From: Desulfatibacillum alkenivorans DSM 16219 | GTDB lineage: Bacteria; Desulfobacterota; Desulfobacteria; Desulfobacterales; Desulfatibacillaceae | Assembly (NCBI RefSeq): GCF_900142135.1 | Contig: NZ_FQZU01000005.1 | Location: 1-64,000 of the forward strand | Reading direction: 5' to 3' | Length of the DNA: 64,000 bases | Part shown: in pieces, positions 8,068-15,230 of the stretch | Layout of the letters: every line of letters begins with the position of its first letter | Numbering within the stretch: position 1 is the first letter of the stretch | Notes under the pieces: generated by a model | Told to the model about the DNA's origin: nothing | Seen by the model: the letters and a program-made list of their open reading frames with translations, nothing else | Database searches by the model: none | Position numbers and translations under genes: made by a program

Positions 8068-9408
8068 TTAGAGTTTTTTCACTAATTGGTTTGCAGCCGT
8101 CAGCAGGGGGTCCCAAACCGGGCCGAAGGGCGGGGCGTAAGCCAGGTCCATTTGGCTGAACTCCGCCGCGGTCATGCGGCTATGCAAGGCGGCAGCTCCC
8201 GTGTTGATGCGATGGGCGCAGCCGTCCCTGCCCACCATCTGTATGCCGAGAAGCCGGCCCGTTTTTTTATCGCCCACCATATGCACCCGGAGGGTGGAAT
8301 TGCCCGGGTGGCCGTGGGCGCGGGACCTGGTTTTTATGGTGACGCTCACGGGCTCGAAACCGGCTTTTTCCGCCTCGCGCATGTTGAGGCCCGTGCGGGC
8401 CGCCTCAAAGTCAAAGACCTTGAACACGGCGGAGCCCGCAACGCCCGGCACTTCCACGCCTTTGCCGTTCACGTTGTCGGCCACGGCCCAGCCGCCCCGG
8501 TTGGCGTACAAGGCCAGGGGGATCCAGGTTTTTTGGCCGGAAACCACGTGGTAGGCGTCGGCGCAGTCGCCGGCGGAGTAAATGTTGTCGTCCGAGGTTT
8601 TAAGTCCCTTGTCCACGGCGATGGAATTGCCCACGCTGGTTTTCAGACCGGCCTTGGAGGCCATTTCGCTGTTGGGCGTAATCCCTATGGCGGGAATGAG
8701 CAGGTCCGCATCCAGGGTTAAATCGTTGCATACGATCTTAAGGCCTGAGCCGGTGTTTTCGACTTTTTGCAATTCATGGCCCAGATACAGTTTGGCGCCG
8801 CGGGATTCCACCTCCTGCTGGAGACGGTCTGCAAGCTCCCGGTCCATCCAGGGCAGAAACATGGGATTGGGCTTGACCATGGAGACTTCCACGCCTCTTT
8901 CGGTCAGGGCCTCGCACATTTCCAGGCCGATGTATCCCATGCCGAGAATGACGGCTTTTTTAACCTTGGAATTCGTAATGAGGGACTTGATTCTGCGGGC
9001 GTGCTCCAGGCTTTTCAAAGGCAGGACGCCGGGGCTGTCCATGCCTTCCAGCGGAGGGATGACGGCCGATCCGCCCGTGGCGATCAGAAGTTTGTCGTAA
9101 TAGTACTCAAAATCCTCTCCTTGGGAAGTCCTGCCTCTCACGGCTTTGCTGCCGGGATCCAACTCCAGGGCTTCATGCCCGGTGAGCAGGTTGATTCCCT
9201 GTTTGTCTCTGAACGCCTGGGCCTTGCGGACCACCAGGTCCTCCAGGTCCCGCGATTCGTCTCCAATGTTGTAAGGCATACCGCAGGCGCTGTAGGATAC
9301 GTCCTCGGTCTTTTCCAACACAATGACTTCCATGTCCGGGGAGAGCCTTTTGGCCCTGCTGGCGGCGCTCATGCCCGCCGCGTCCCCTCCAATTACCAAA
9401 AATCTCAT
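8068..9408 (-). CDS. FAD/NAD(P)-dependent disulfide oxidoreductase, CoA-disulfide reductase type
   Basis: A 446-residue soluble flavoprotein. It has an N-terminal FAD Rossmann motif (VIGGDAAGMSAA), the single-cysteine active site SYSACGMPY (Cys42), a second dinucleotide fold (AVILGMGYIGLEMCEAL, about 190) for NAD(P)H, the FAD-contact motif YSAGDCAD, and a dimerisation domain to the end. This matches CoA-disulfide reductase, NADH oxidase and NAD(P)H-dependent persulfide or polysulfide reductase enzymes. In an operon with thioredoxin and an octaheme tetrathionate-family cytochrome, a role with disulfides, persulfides or polysulfide is plausible. There is no fused rhodanese domain. RBS AGGAGGG before ATG. 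Confidence 0.88.
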   Translation of the reverse strand: MRFLVIGGDAAGMSAASRAKRLSPDMEVIVLEKTEDVSYSACGMPYNIGDESRDLEDLVVRKAQAFRDKQGINLLTGHEALELDPGSKAVRGRTSQGEDFEYYYDKLLIATGGSAVIPPLEGMDSPGVLPLKSLEHARRIKSLITNSKVKKAVILGMGYIGLEMCEALTERGVEVSMVKPNPMFLPWMDRELADRLQQEVESRGAKLYLGHELQKVENTGSGLKIVCNDLTLDADLLIPAIGITPNSEMASKAGLKTSVGNSIAVDKGLKTSDDNIYSAGDCADAYHVVSGQKTWIPLALYANRGGWAVADNVNGKGVEVPGVAGSAVFKVFDFEAARTGLNMREAEKAGFEPVSVTIKTRSRAHGHPGNSTLRVHMVGDKKTGRLLGIQMVGRDGCAHRINTGAAALHSRMTAAEFSQMDLAYAPPFGPVWDPLLTAANQLVKKL

Positions 9409-9473
9409 ATCACTACTTCCCTCCTGACAGCCCGGTCCCTCCGTGGGCGGTCTTTAAACGCACCGCTGCCGCT

Positions 9474-9490
9474 GCTCCCGTAAAGGGAGC
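9474..9490 (-). other. intercistronic hairpin
   Basis: A GCTCCC/GGGAGC stem with a five-base loop sits in the 113-base gap between the permease and flavoprotein genes, inside the operon. No T-run follows, so it may be an RNA processing or stability element rather than a terminator. Confidence 0.4.
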
Positions 9491-9521
9491 GCGGCCTGCG
9501 GAAAAAATAAGGCATTTCTAA

Positions 9522-10547
9522 TCAACCCGTAGAGACTCCTTTTCGGGGCTTGACCGGCGCGACGGCCGGCTTTTCAGGATTTTCCCCGCCTGAGGAAAAT
9601 ATGTTCTCGGAAAATTTAACGTACCAGGCGGCGGACTGCACCTGAATAATGTACGCCACAGCAATCACCAAAGCGGCTGTGGAGCCCTGGGGGCCGAAGG
9701 CGTTGATGGAAATGGCCAGGGCGATGGAAAGGTTTCGCATCACCGACCCGTAAACCATGGCTTTTGCGTCTTTTTCATGCAAGAGCCACTTCCCTAACAA
9801 TGTGCTCAGTAAATAATTTATAGCATAAAGTATGCCAAGCGGCAACAAAATGTATGCTAACATTTGAGGCGAAGCGGCGATGGCTTTGGCTTTCAGCGCC
9901 ATGGCCACAAAAACGATGCCCAAGACCCCGGCGGTGGACAGGCCGGGAAAACGCGGCGCCAAATGCTGCTGGAACTGCTCCTGGCCGTACTTTCTGATCA
10001 ATGCCTGCTGGGTGATAAAGCCGGCGGCCATGGGTAAAAACACGATGAACAGGATTTGCTTCATCACCGCCATGATGTTCACTTCCAGTTCCGCGCCCAT
10101 CAAGGCCTTGACGTAAAAAGGCGTGGCTATGGATCCCAGCGTCAGGCCGATGACCGTCATTTTCACGGCGGCCGCCACGTTGCCGTTGGCGAATCCGGTC
10201 CACGAAATGGTCATGCCGCTCGTGGGGACCAGACCCGCAAGGAGCAGTCCCAGAGCCATATAAGGCTGGTCCGGAAAGAACCATTGCCCCAGGCCGAAGG
10301 CTGCGAAGGGAATCACGCCGAAGTTGACCACCTGGGTCATGACCTGGGCCTTGACGTCTCCGCCTTCAAAGACTTTCTTGATTTTCAGGTTCACCATCAT
10401 GGGGTAGACCATGAGGAAGGTCAACGGAATGATGGCGGCTTTTAAAAACGAGGCCTGGACGAATATTCCAAATACAAAGCCCAGGACCATCATGATTGGG
10501 ATGGCAAAGATTAAGTTTTTATTGATTTTAGCCAGGATTTTCCACAT
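9522..10547 (-). CDS. ACR3/bile-acid-symporter family permease
   Basis: A 341-residue membrane protein with about ten hydrophobic helices, similar to ACR3 arsenite exporters (BART superfamily). Where ACR3 pumps carry a conserved cysteine in a GL-P-C/T motif of helix 4, this protein reads GLVPTSGMTISW with no cysteine, so arsenite export is doubtful. It sits between genes for a Cys-rich mini-protein and a disulfide reductase in the octaheme cytochrome operon. A role in moving an anionic sulfur or nitrogen compound is an inference. The C-terminal 25 residues are Pro/Lys-rich. RBS AGGAGG. Confidence 0.78.
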   Translation of the reverse strand: MWKILAKINKNLIFAIPIMMVLGFVFGIFVQASFLKAAIIPLTFLMVYPMMVNLKIKKVFEGGDVKAQVMTQVVNFGVIPFAAFGLGQWFFPDQPYMALGLLLAGLVPTSGMTISWTGFANGNVAAAVKMTVIGLTLGSIATPFYVKALMGAELEVNIMAVMKQILFIVFLPMAAGFITQQALIRKYGQEQFQQHLAPRFPGLSTAGVLGIVFVAMALKAKAIAASPQMLAYILLPLGILYAINYLLSTLLGKWLLHEKDAKAMVYGSVMRNLSIALAISINAFGPQGSTAALVIAVAYIIQVQSAAWYVKFSENIFSSGGENPEKPAVAPVKPRKGVSTG

Positions 10548-10561
10548 GGCGCTCCTCCTGT

Positions 10562-10747
10562 TCAGGCTGCGTCCGTATCAATGTCTTTTCCGCCCTTTTT
10601 ATCCATAAACCAAATGGGGCAGGACGGTCTGAATTTACAGTGGACATTGGGGCTCATGCACTTCAGGCAGTCCTCACACAGGTAGGTCCCGTTCTTCATG
10701 CACATGTAGCTTGTTTCCCGGTCAGGATGATTCGCGCATTTTCCCAT
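10562..10747 (-). CDS. small Cys/His-rich protein, B-box-like zinc site
   Basis: 61 residues with Cys4, His7, Cys16, Cys24, Cys27, Cys30, His36, Cys37 and Cys43. The spacing C-x2-H...YMC...LCEDC resembles a B-box or related zinc-binding fold. A good AAGGAGG precedes the ATG, and the gene is tightly packed between thioredoxin and the permease in the redox operon. It may be a metal-dependent adaptor or redox sensor. No named function can be given. Confidence 0.75.
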   Translation of the reverse strand: MGKCANHPDRETSYMCMKNGTYLCEDCLKCMSPNVHCKFRPSCPIWFMDKKGGKDIDTDAA

Positions 10748-10773
10748 AACTGTCCTCCTTCAGGTCCTGAACT

Positions 10774-11082
10774 TTAAAGCAACGCGCTTTCCAGGGCCGC
10801 ACTCAATGTCTGCCGGTTCTGGAGGCCGATGAAGCGCTCCACTTCCTTGCCGTCCTTGAACACCACCACGGTGGGGATGCTGGAAATTCCCAGCTTGGCC
10901 GCCGTATCCCGATTCTGGTCCACGTCCATTTTGGTCACCACCGCCCTGCCGGTGAAATTCTTCTCCAGTTCCTTGATAATGGGTTCCTGGGCCTTGCACG
11001 GGCCGCACCATGTGGCGTAAAAATCCACAAGGGATACGCCTTTGCCTGTCACTTTTCCAAAGCTCGTTTCATTGATTTCCAT
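10774..11082 (-). CDS. thioredoxin
   Basis: A 102-residue protein with the classical active site WCGPC (Cys26, Cys29), the cis-proline segment SIPTVVVFKDG, and the usual thioredoxin length. It reduces disulfides in the cytoplasm. It is the first gene of the eight-gene redox operon, so it is probably made together with the octaheme cytochrome and the disulfide reductase, which could act as its partner. Start at ATG 11082 behind AGGAG. The frame is open to 11166, but the extension overlaps the promoter and has no ribosome site. Confidence 0.92.
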   Translation of the reverse strand: MEINETSFGKVTGKGVSLVDFYATWCGPCKAQEPIIKELEKNFTGRAVVTKMDVDQNRDTAAKLGISSIPTVVVFKDGKEVERFIGLQNRQTLSAALESALL

Positions 11083-11132
11083 GGATTTATTCTCCTGAAA
11101 AAAGGTTCTTTGTCTCCCGGCCTGATGATAGA

Positions 11133-11147
11133 GCAAGAGGGGCGCCA
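11133..11147 (-). promoter_or_regulatory. sigma-54 (-24/-12) promoter of the redox operon
   Basis: On the minus strand the sequence reads TGGCGC-N5-TTGC, matching the consensus TGGCAC-N5-TTGC with one change and exact spacing. Transcription would start near 11121, about 40 bases before the thioredoxin start codon. A sigma-54 activator gene diverges from this region. Confidence 0.82.
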
Positions 11148-11253
11148 AGGGGGCTGGAAATACCAAGTCTTTTGTAATATTCTGAAATTTCAGTTAAATA
11201 ATAATTTGTGAAGGAAATATTCCCGGATTTTGGATCCGGACTTGACGGAACGA

Positions 11254-11286
11254 GTAACGTTGCCTATGTTAACAGGTAACGTTACC
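11254..11286. promoter_or_regulatory. candidate activator binding sites (AACGTT palindromes)
   Basis: GTAACGTTGCC and GGTAACGTTAC form an inverted repeat (10 of 11 pairs) around a central TGTTAACA palindrome. The right arm is itself a perfect 12-bp palindrome, GGTAACGTTACC. The sites lie about 110-150 bases upstream of the sigma-54 promoter, the usual place for enhancer-binding proteins, and just before the activator gene, which could also be autoregulated. Confidence 0.65.
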
Positions 11287-11315
11287 TTGCGTTAATTTAA
11301 CAGGGAGTGAACGCT

Positions 11316-12713
11316 TTGAACGCGGATAATCATCAGATTTGGGATCTGCGCTTTGTCAATATGATCATGGACTCCATGGCGGAGGGGGTTTTCACCATGG
11401 ACTCCCAGGGGCGCGTCACCTCGTGGAACCGGGCCATGGAGAAGATTTCCGGGTACAAGGCCGCGGAGGCGCTGGGCATGACTTGTCAGATGCTTCAGTT
11501 CGACCAATGCGTGCAAAAGGGGTGCCCCACCAATTTTATGGATTGCGGGGTCAGGAAATACAAAAAGGGCGTGAGCAAGGAGTGCGCCCTCCGGCATAAA
11601 AACGGCCATGATGTGGCCGTGATCAAAAACGCCCGCCCCGTGTTCAATGAGCAGGGGGAGATGGAAGGCATTGTGGAAACCATCACGGACCTGACCGAAA
11701 TCAAACGGGCCAGGGAGGAGGCGGAGGAGGCCGCCCGCCGTCTGGGCGAGATGCATGAGTTCGGCAATATTGTGGGCAAGAGCCAGGGCATGATGGAGGT
11801 TTTTACCGCCATCAAGGCGGCCGCGGCCAGCGACGTCACGGTTTTGGTCACCGGCGAGTCGGGGACGGGCAAGGAGCTTGTGGCCGGCGCCATTCATTAT
11901 CACAGCAGCCGCTCCACTGGCCCCATGGTAACGGTCAACTGCTCCGCTCTTTCGGAAACCCTCTTGGAAAGCGAGTTGTTCGGGCATGTAAAAGGCGCTT
12001 TCACCGGGGCCATCCGGGACAGGGTGGGGCGGTTTGAGCAGGCCATGGATGGTACGATTTTTCTGGACGAAATTGCCGAGCTCACCCCGGCGGTGCAGGT
12101 TCGCCTCTTGAGGGTGCTTCAGGAAAGGGAGATTGAGCGCGTGGGCGAGTCCATCTCCCGCAAAATCAATATCCGGGTGATTGCAGCCACTCACAAAAAC
12201 CTGCTTTCCCTGGTGGAGGAAGGCGCTTTTCGTCAGGATCTTTATTATAGGCTAAAGGTTTTCCCCATCCATATTCCTCCTCTGCGGGAGCGCAGGAGGG
12301 ACATTCCTTTACTCGTGGATCATTTTCGAATGGAGGAAAACGCCAAGACGGGAAAAAACCTGGAAGGGGTTGGGGACAAGGCCATGCGAAAGCTCTTGGA
12401 ATATGGCTGGCCAGGCAATGTGCGGGAATTGGAAAACGCCGTGGAGCATGCTTTTGTCCTGCGGTCTTCAGGGATGATCGACGTGGATGACCTGCCTTAT
12501 GAAATCAGGCGGGAGGCCGCCCCCGAGCCCCTTCCATGTTCGGACGACGGACCCGGGTTTCGTGGGAAAATCACCCAGGAAAGGCTGCTGGAAGCCCTGG
12601 AGCAAAGCGGCTGGAACAAGGCCGAAGCGGGCCGCCGCTTGGGCAAAAGCCGCACCTCTATCTGGAAATACATGAAAAAGTGGGATATTCCTCTTAGACC
12701 GGAAGAGGGCTAA
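11316..12713 (+). CDS. sigma-54 dependent transcriptional activator (PAS-AAA+-Fis)
   Basis: About 465 residues. An N-terminal PAS domain (roughly 10-125) carries five cysteines in a 40-residue stretch (TCQM, DQCVQKGC, MDCG, KECA). The AAA+ domain follows (about 145-385) with Walker A GESGTGKE, the sigma-54 contact loop GAFTGA and Walker B FLDEI. The C-terminal Fis-type helix-turn-helix (about 420-462) ends in RRLGKSRTSIWKYMKKW. It is divergent from the octaheme cytochrome operon, whose sigma-54 promoter lies within 200 bases, so it very likely activates that operon. The Cys-rich PAS domain may bind a heme or metal or sense thiol state. TTG 11316 has AGGGAG eight bases upstream. GTG 11307 is the alternative start. 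Confidence 0.92.
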   Translation: MNADNHQIWDLRFVNMIMDSMAEGVFTMDSQGRVTSWNRAMEKISGYKAAEALGMTCQMLQFDQCVQKGCPTNFMDCGVRKYKKGVSKECALRHKNGHDVAVIKNARPVFNEQGEMEGIVETITDLTEIKRAREEAEEAARRLGEMHEFGNIVGKSQGMMEVFTAIKAAAASDVTVLVTGESGTGKELVAGAIHYHSSRSTGPMVTVNCSALSETLLESELFGHVKGAFTGAIRDRVGRFEQAMDGTIFLDEIAELTPAVQVRLLRVLQEREIERVGESISRKINIRVIAATHKNLLSLVEEGAFRQDLYYRLKVFPIHIPPLRERRRDIPLLVDHFRMEENAKTGKNLEGVGDKAMRKLLEYGWPGNVRELENAVEHAFVLRSSGMIDVDDLPYEIRREAAPEPLPCSDDGPGFRGKITQERLLEALEQSGWNKAEAGRRLGKSRTSIWKYMKKWDIPLRPEEG

Positions 12714-13112
12714 TTAGGCTTTTTCCTCAATTTTGAAATAAAAAATGAATAAAAGGCGCGGAGCTTCTAATTGGAGTATATTACAAAAAAACACGTAAAA
12801 GATATATATTTAATATAGTGAACTGTTTTATTATATCAAATAAAACCATTTTAAATAATGATCATATAGATATATTTGGAGTTCGTGATCGTCCGGAATT
12901 GAAAATTTGCCTCTTGAGCTAATAGGGTTTTGGTGGTTTTATAGAACGGTGTAATACCTTGTACAGGGCGGGGGGGACCAGAGAAATGTAGTGCGTTTTG
13001 AATTTGTTCAATCTCCATTTTATGATCTCCAGGAAATTCCAAGCCTGCTTTAAACAAAGAGCCACAGGTATATTTGGGCGCCTTTTCCGGACTCCAGAGG
13101 AGTGTTTGCCGT
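12714..13112. other. AT-rich intergenic region
   Basis: 400 bases, very AT-rich at 12720-12890, between the activator and the first chemoreceptor. No clear terminator or RNA gene is visible. A GAGGAG ribosome site at 13096-13102 serves the chemoreceptor. The AT-rich part probably holds its promoter, but I cannot pick one box pair with confidence. Confidence 0.4.
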
Positions 13113-14795
13113 ATGCGTTTGTCCTTGAATGATTCCATTAGAAAAAAAACGGTTGTGCTGGCCTTGACCGGGGTGATGGCTTCCGTATTCATCCTGGGCG
13201 CGGGCCTGGTTGTCTTGCAGGTGATGGAGCAAATGATGGGCCTGCAGGAAGGCCTCCATCAGCATACCACCATGCATTTCGAATCCCTGGATTACTTGCA
13301 GCGTTACATGTACGAGGGGAACCCGGAGGATTACGAAAAGTTTAAGGAAATCCGCACCAGGGTCAGGGGAGTCGCCTTTCAGTTCAGCATGGCGGACGGC
13401 AGTTATTCCGTTGAGGAGATTCGGGAAAAAATTGATGGTATGGGGCGGCTGCTCGACAACATGAGTACGGAGGAAGGCAAGGAAACGGTGGAGTTGGGAA
13501 TGAAGCTCCGGTCCAACCCCATGATGGCCGCCATGATACAGGCGGCCAAAGACACCGTGGCCCAGGAAGACCGGTTTATGGCGATCATGGAGGAGTATCG
13601 CACCCATCCTGATCCGGAATACCGGGCCGGCCTGAAGCCGAAAATTGACGAGTCCCTCAAGAGCCTTGTGAAGGCTAAAGAGAATTTCACCACAGCGATC
13701 AGCGATTTTAAGAAATGGGTCGTCAAGACGGTGCGCCGGGTTTTTGTGGGAACCTTTGTCCTGTTTCTGGCCTTGAGCGTGACGGCCTCCTATTTCATGG
13801 GACGTTCCATTGTAAAACCCATCGTCAAGGCCATCCGGTTTTCCCAGAGGGTGTCAAAAGGCGGGTTCGACCGGCGCCTTGAAGTGGAAACCAAGGACGA
13901 AACCCGCGACCTGGCCATTGCCATCAACGCCATTTGCGAGGCTTTGCGGGATTTGGCCGTGAAAATCATGAATGGAGCGGAAACCCTGACGGAATCCGCC
14001 CAGGATCTTTCCTCCACGGCTAATCAGTTCGCCACGACAGCCACCGAGACATCCGCGTCGGTTTCCGAGATCAACGTGACGGCTCAGGAACTCAAGCAGG
14101 CTGTTCAGACTTCTTCGGAAAACGCCGATTCCGTGGCCTCCTACGCCGAGCATTCCGCCGCCATTTATGAAATAGGCAAGAAAGCCACCGAAGAAATGGG
14201 GCACGGCATGGCTTTGATCAACCTGGAAGTGGTGGAAGTGGGGGAACGCATCGCCAGGCTCAGCGCCCAGGCTGTACGCATTGCCGAAATCATCGACATG
14301 GTGGACGAAGTGGCCCATCAGTCTGAATTGTTGTCCGTCAACGCCTCCATTGAAGCGGCCAAGGCCGGGGAGTTCGGCAAGGGCTTCCAGGTGGTTGCCG
14401 CGGAAGTCAAGACCTTGTCCGAGCAGTCCAAAGGCGCCACGCGGCAGGTGCGCTCCATTTTAAAGGAAATTCAAAAAGCCGCGGAAGCCGCCGCCAAAGC
14501 CGCCGAACAAAGCGCCTCCGCAGTCCAGCACGGCCTGAATCTCAATGAACAGGCTTCGGATTCCATGTCCAGACTGGCGGACAGCTTTGACGGCGCCGTG
14601 GCCTTTACCAAAAAAATCGCCTCCACCTCCCGCCAGGAGCTTCAAGGGGTGTCCCAGGTGACGGATGCTCTGGCCGACATCAAAGACGCCACGCAGCAGA
14701 ACACGGCCGGCGCCAAACTCATGGAGTCGCGCTCCCGCGAGTTGGTGCAGCTTGCGGAAACCCTGAAAAAACTGGTGGACAACATCAAGGTGTAA
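13113..14795 (+). CDS. methyl-accepting chemotaxis protein (first of tandem pair)
   Basis: 560 residues. Transmembrane helix 1 covers about 13-37. A helical extracytoplasmic sensor of about 165 residues starts with the motif GLHQHTTMH (His49, His51, His55). Helix 2 (about 210-230) is followed by a HAMP domain (KPIVKAIRFSQRVSKGGFDR) and the cytoplasmic signalling coiled coil. Its hairpin tip reads EVAHQSELLSVNASIEAAKA, a variant of the usual tip that contacts CheA and CheW. Residues 392-454 are identical to the next gene's protein. No CheR-docking pentapeptide is seen at the C-terminus. ATG 13113 has GAGGAG ten bases upstream and begins MRLSLNDSIRKK, as in the paralogue. A frame extension to 13074 is less likely. 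Confidence 0.93.
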   Translation: MRLSLNDSIRKKTVVLALTGVMASVFILGAGLVVLQVMEQMMGLQEGLHQHTTMHFESLDYLQRYMYEGNPEDYEKFKEIRTRVRGVAFQFSMADGSYSVEEIREKIDGMGRLLDNMSTEEGKETVELGMKLRSNPMMAAMIQAAKDTVAQEDRFMAIMEEYRTHPDPEYRAGLKPKIDESLKSLVKAKENFTTAISDFKKWVVKTVRRVFVGTFVLFLALSVTASYFMGRSIVKPIVKAIRFSQRVSKGGFDRRLEVETKDETRDLAIAINAICEALRDLAVKIMNGAETLTESAQDLSSTANQFATTATETSASVSEINVTAQELKQAVQTSSENADSVASYAEHSAAIYEIGKKATEEMGHGMALINLEVVEVGERIARLSAQAVRIAEIIDMVDEVAHQSELLSVNASIEAAKAGEFGKGFQVVAAEVKTLSEQSKGATRQVRSILKEIQKAAEAAAKAAEQSASAVQHGLNLNEQASDSMSRLADSFDGAVAFTKKIASTSRQELQGVSQVTDALADIKDATQQNTAGAKLMESRSRELVQLAETLKKLVDNIKV

Positions 14796-15230
14796 ATTCT
14801 TTTAAGGTTTCAGGCCAAGGCGCCTCGACTCGCCGCTTTTCGGCGGGAAGGAATGCGGCATGAAGGCCTTTCCGCCGGTTGTTGTTGTATAGATCGCCTG
14901 CTTTTTCCCTGGCCGCCTTGGAGATATGAAAAAGATCTCCAGTCAAAAAAGTCATTTTTGCTAGGGTAAAACTCGCGTTTTTTATTAAATCCCGGAGTTT
15001 TTTTCTCTGGTTGTATATTTCCCTTTTTTGTTTCCTTAAGATTTGATAATTTAACTTCCGAAGTTTTCATTATGCCTGCAATTCCAACTATCTGCAACAA
15101 TCTTAATCCGCAATGACTGTGCTCCCGGCCTTTATTGCAACGGGTTTTTCAAGTGGTTTGCGGTTCGGAATAGGCTGAGCATCTATTCGATCTGGCTAAT
15201 TTTTGTCAGCGGCACAGGAGCGTCTTTTTA
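14796..15230. other. intergenic region with nested inverted repeats
   Basis: Between the two chemoreceptors. An outer pair CCAAGGCG (14815-14822) / CGCCTTGG (14914-14921) encloses GGCGGGAAGG (14842-14851) / CCTTTCCGCC (14867-14876, one mismatch) and a competing CGCCG-CTTTT-CGGCG hairpin (14831-14845). This could be a folded RNA or a terminator remnant. The rest is AT-rich and gene-free. Confidence 0.4.

Noticed and set aside
12851-13192. 113-codon minus-strand frame upstream of the first chemoreceptor
   Set aside because: It overlaps the certain start of the chemoreceptor, has no ribosome site and covers AT-rich non-coding DNA.
14810-15100. 96-codon minus-strand frame between chemoreceptors
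   Set aside because: Composition is atypical and it runs through the inverted repeats. No ribosome site or family resemblance.
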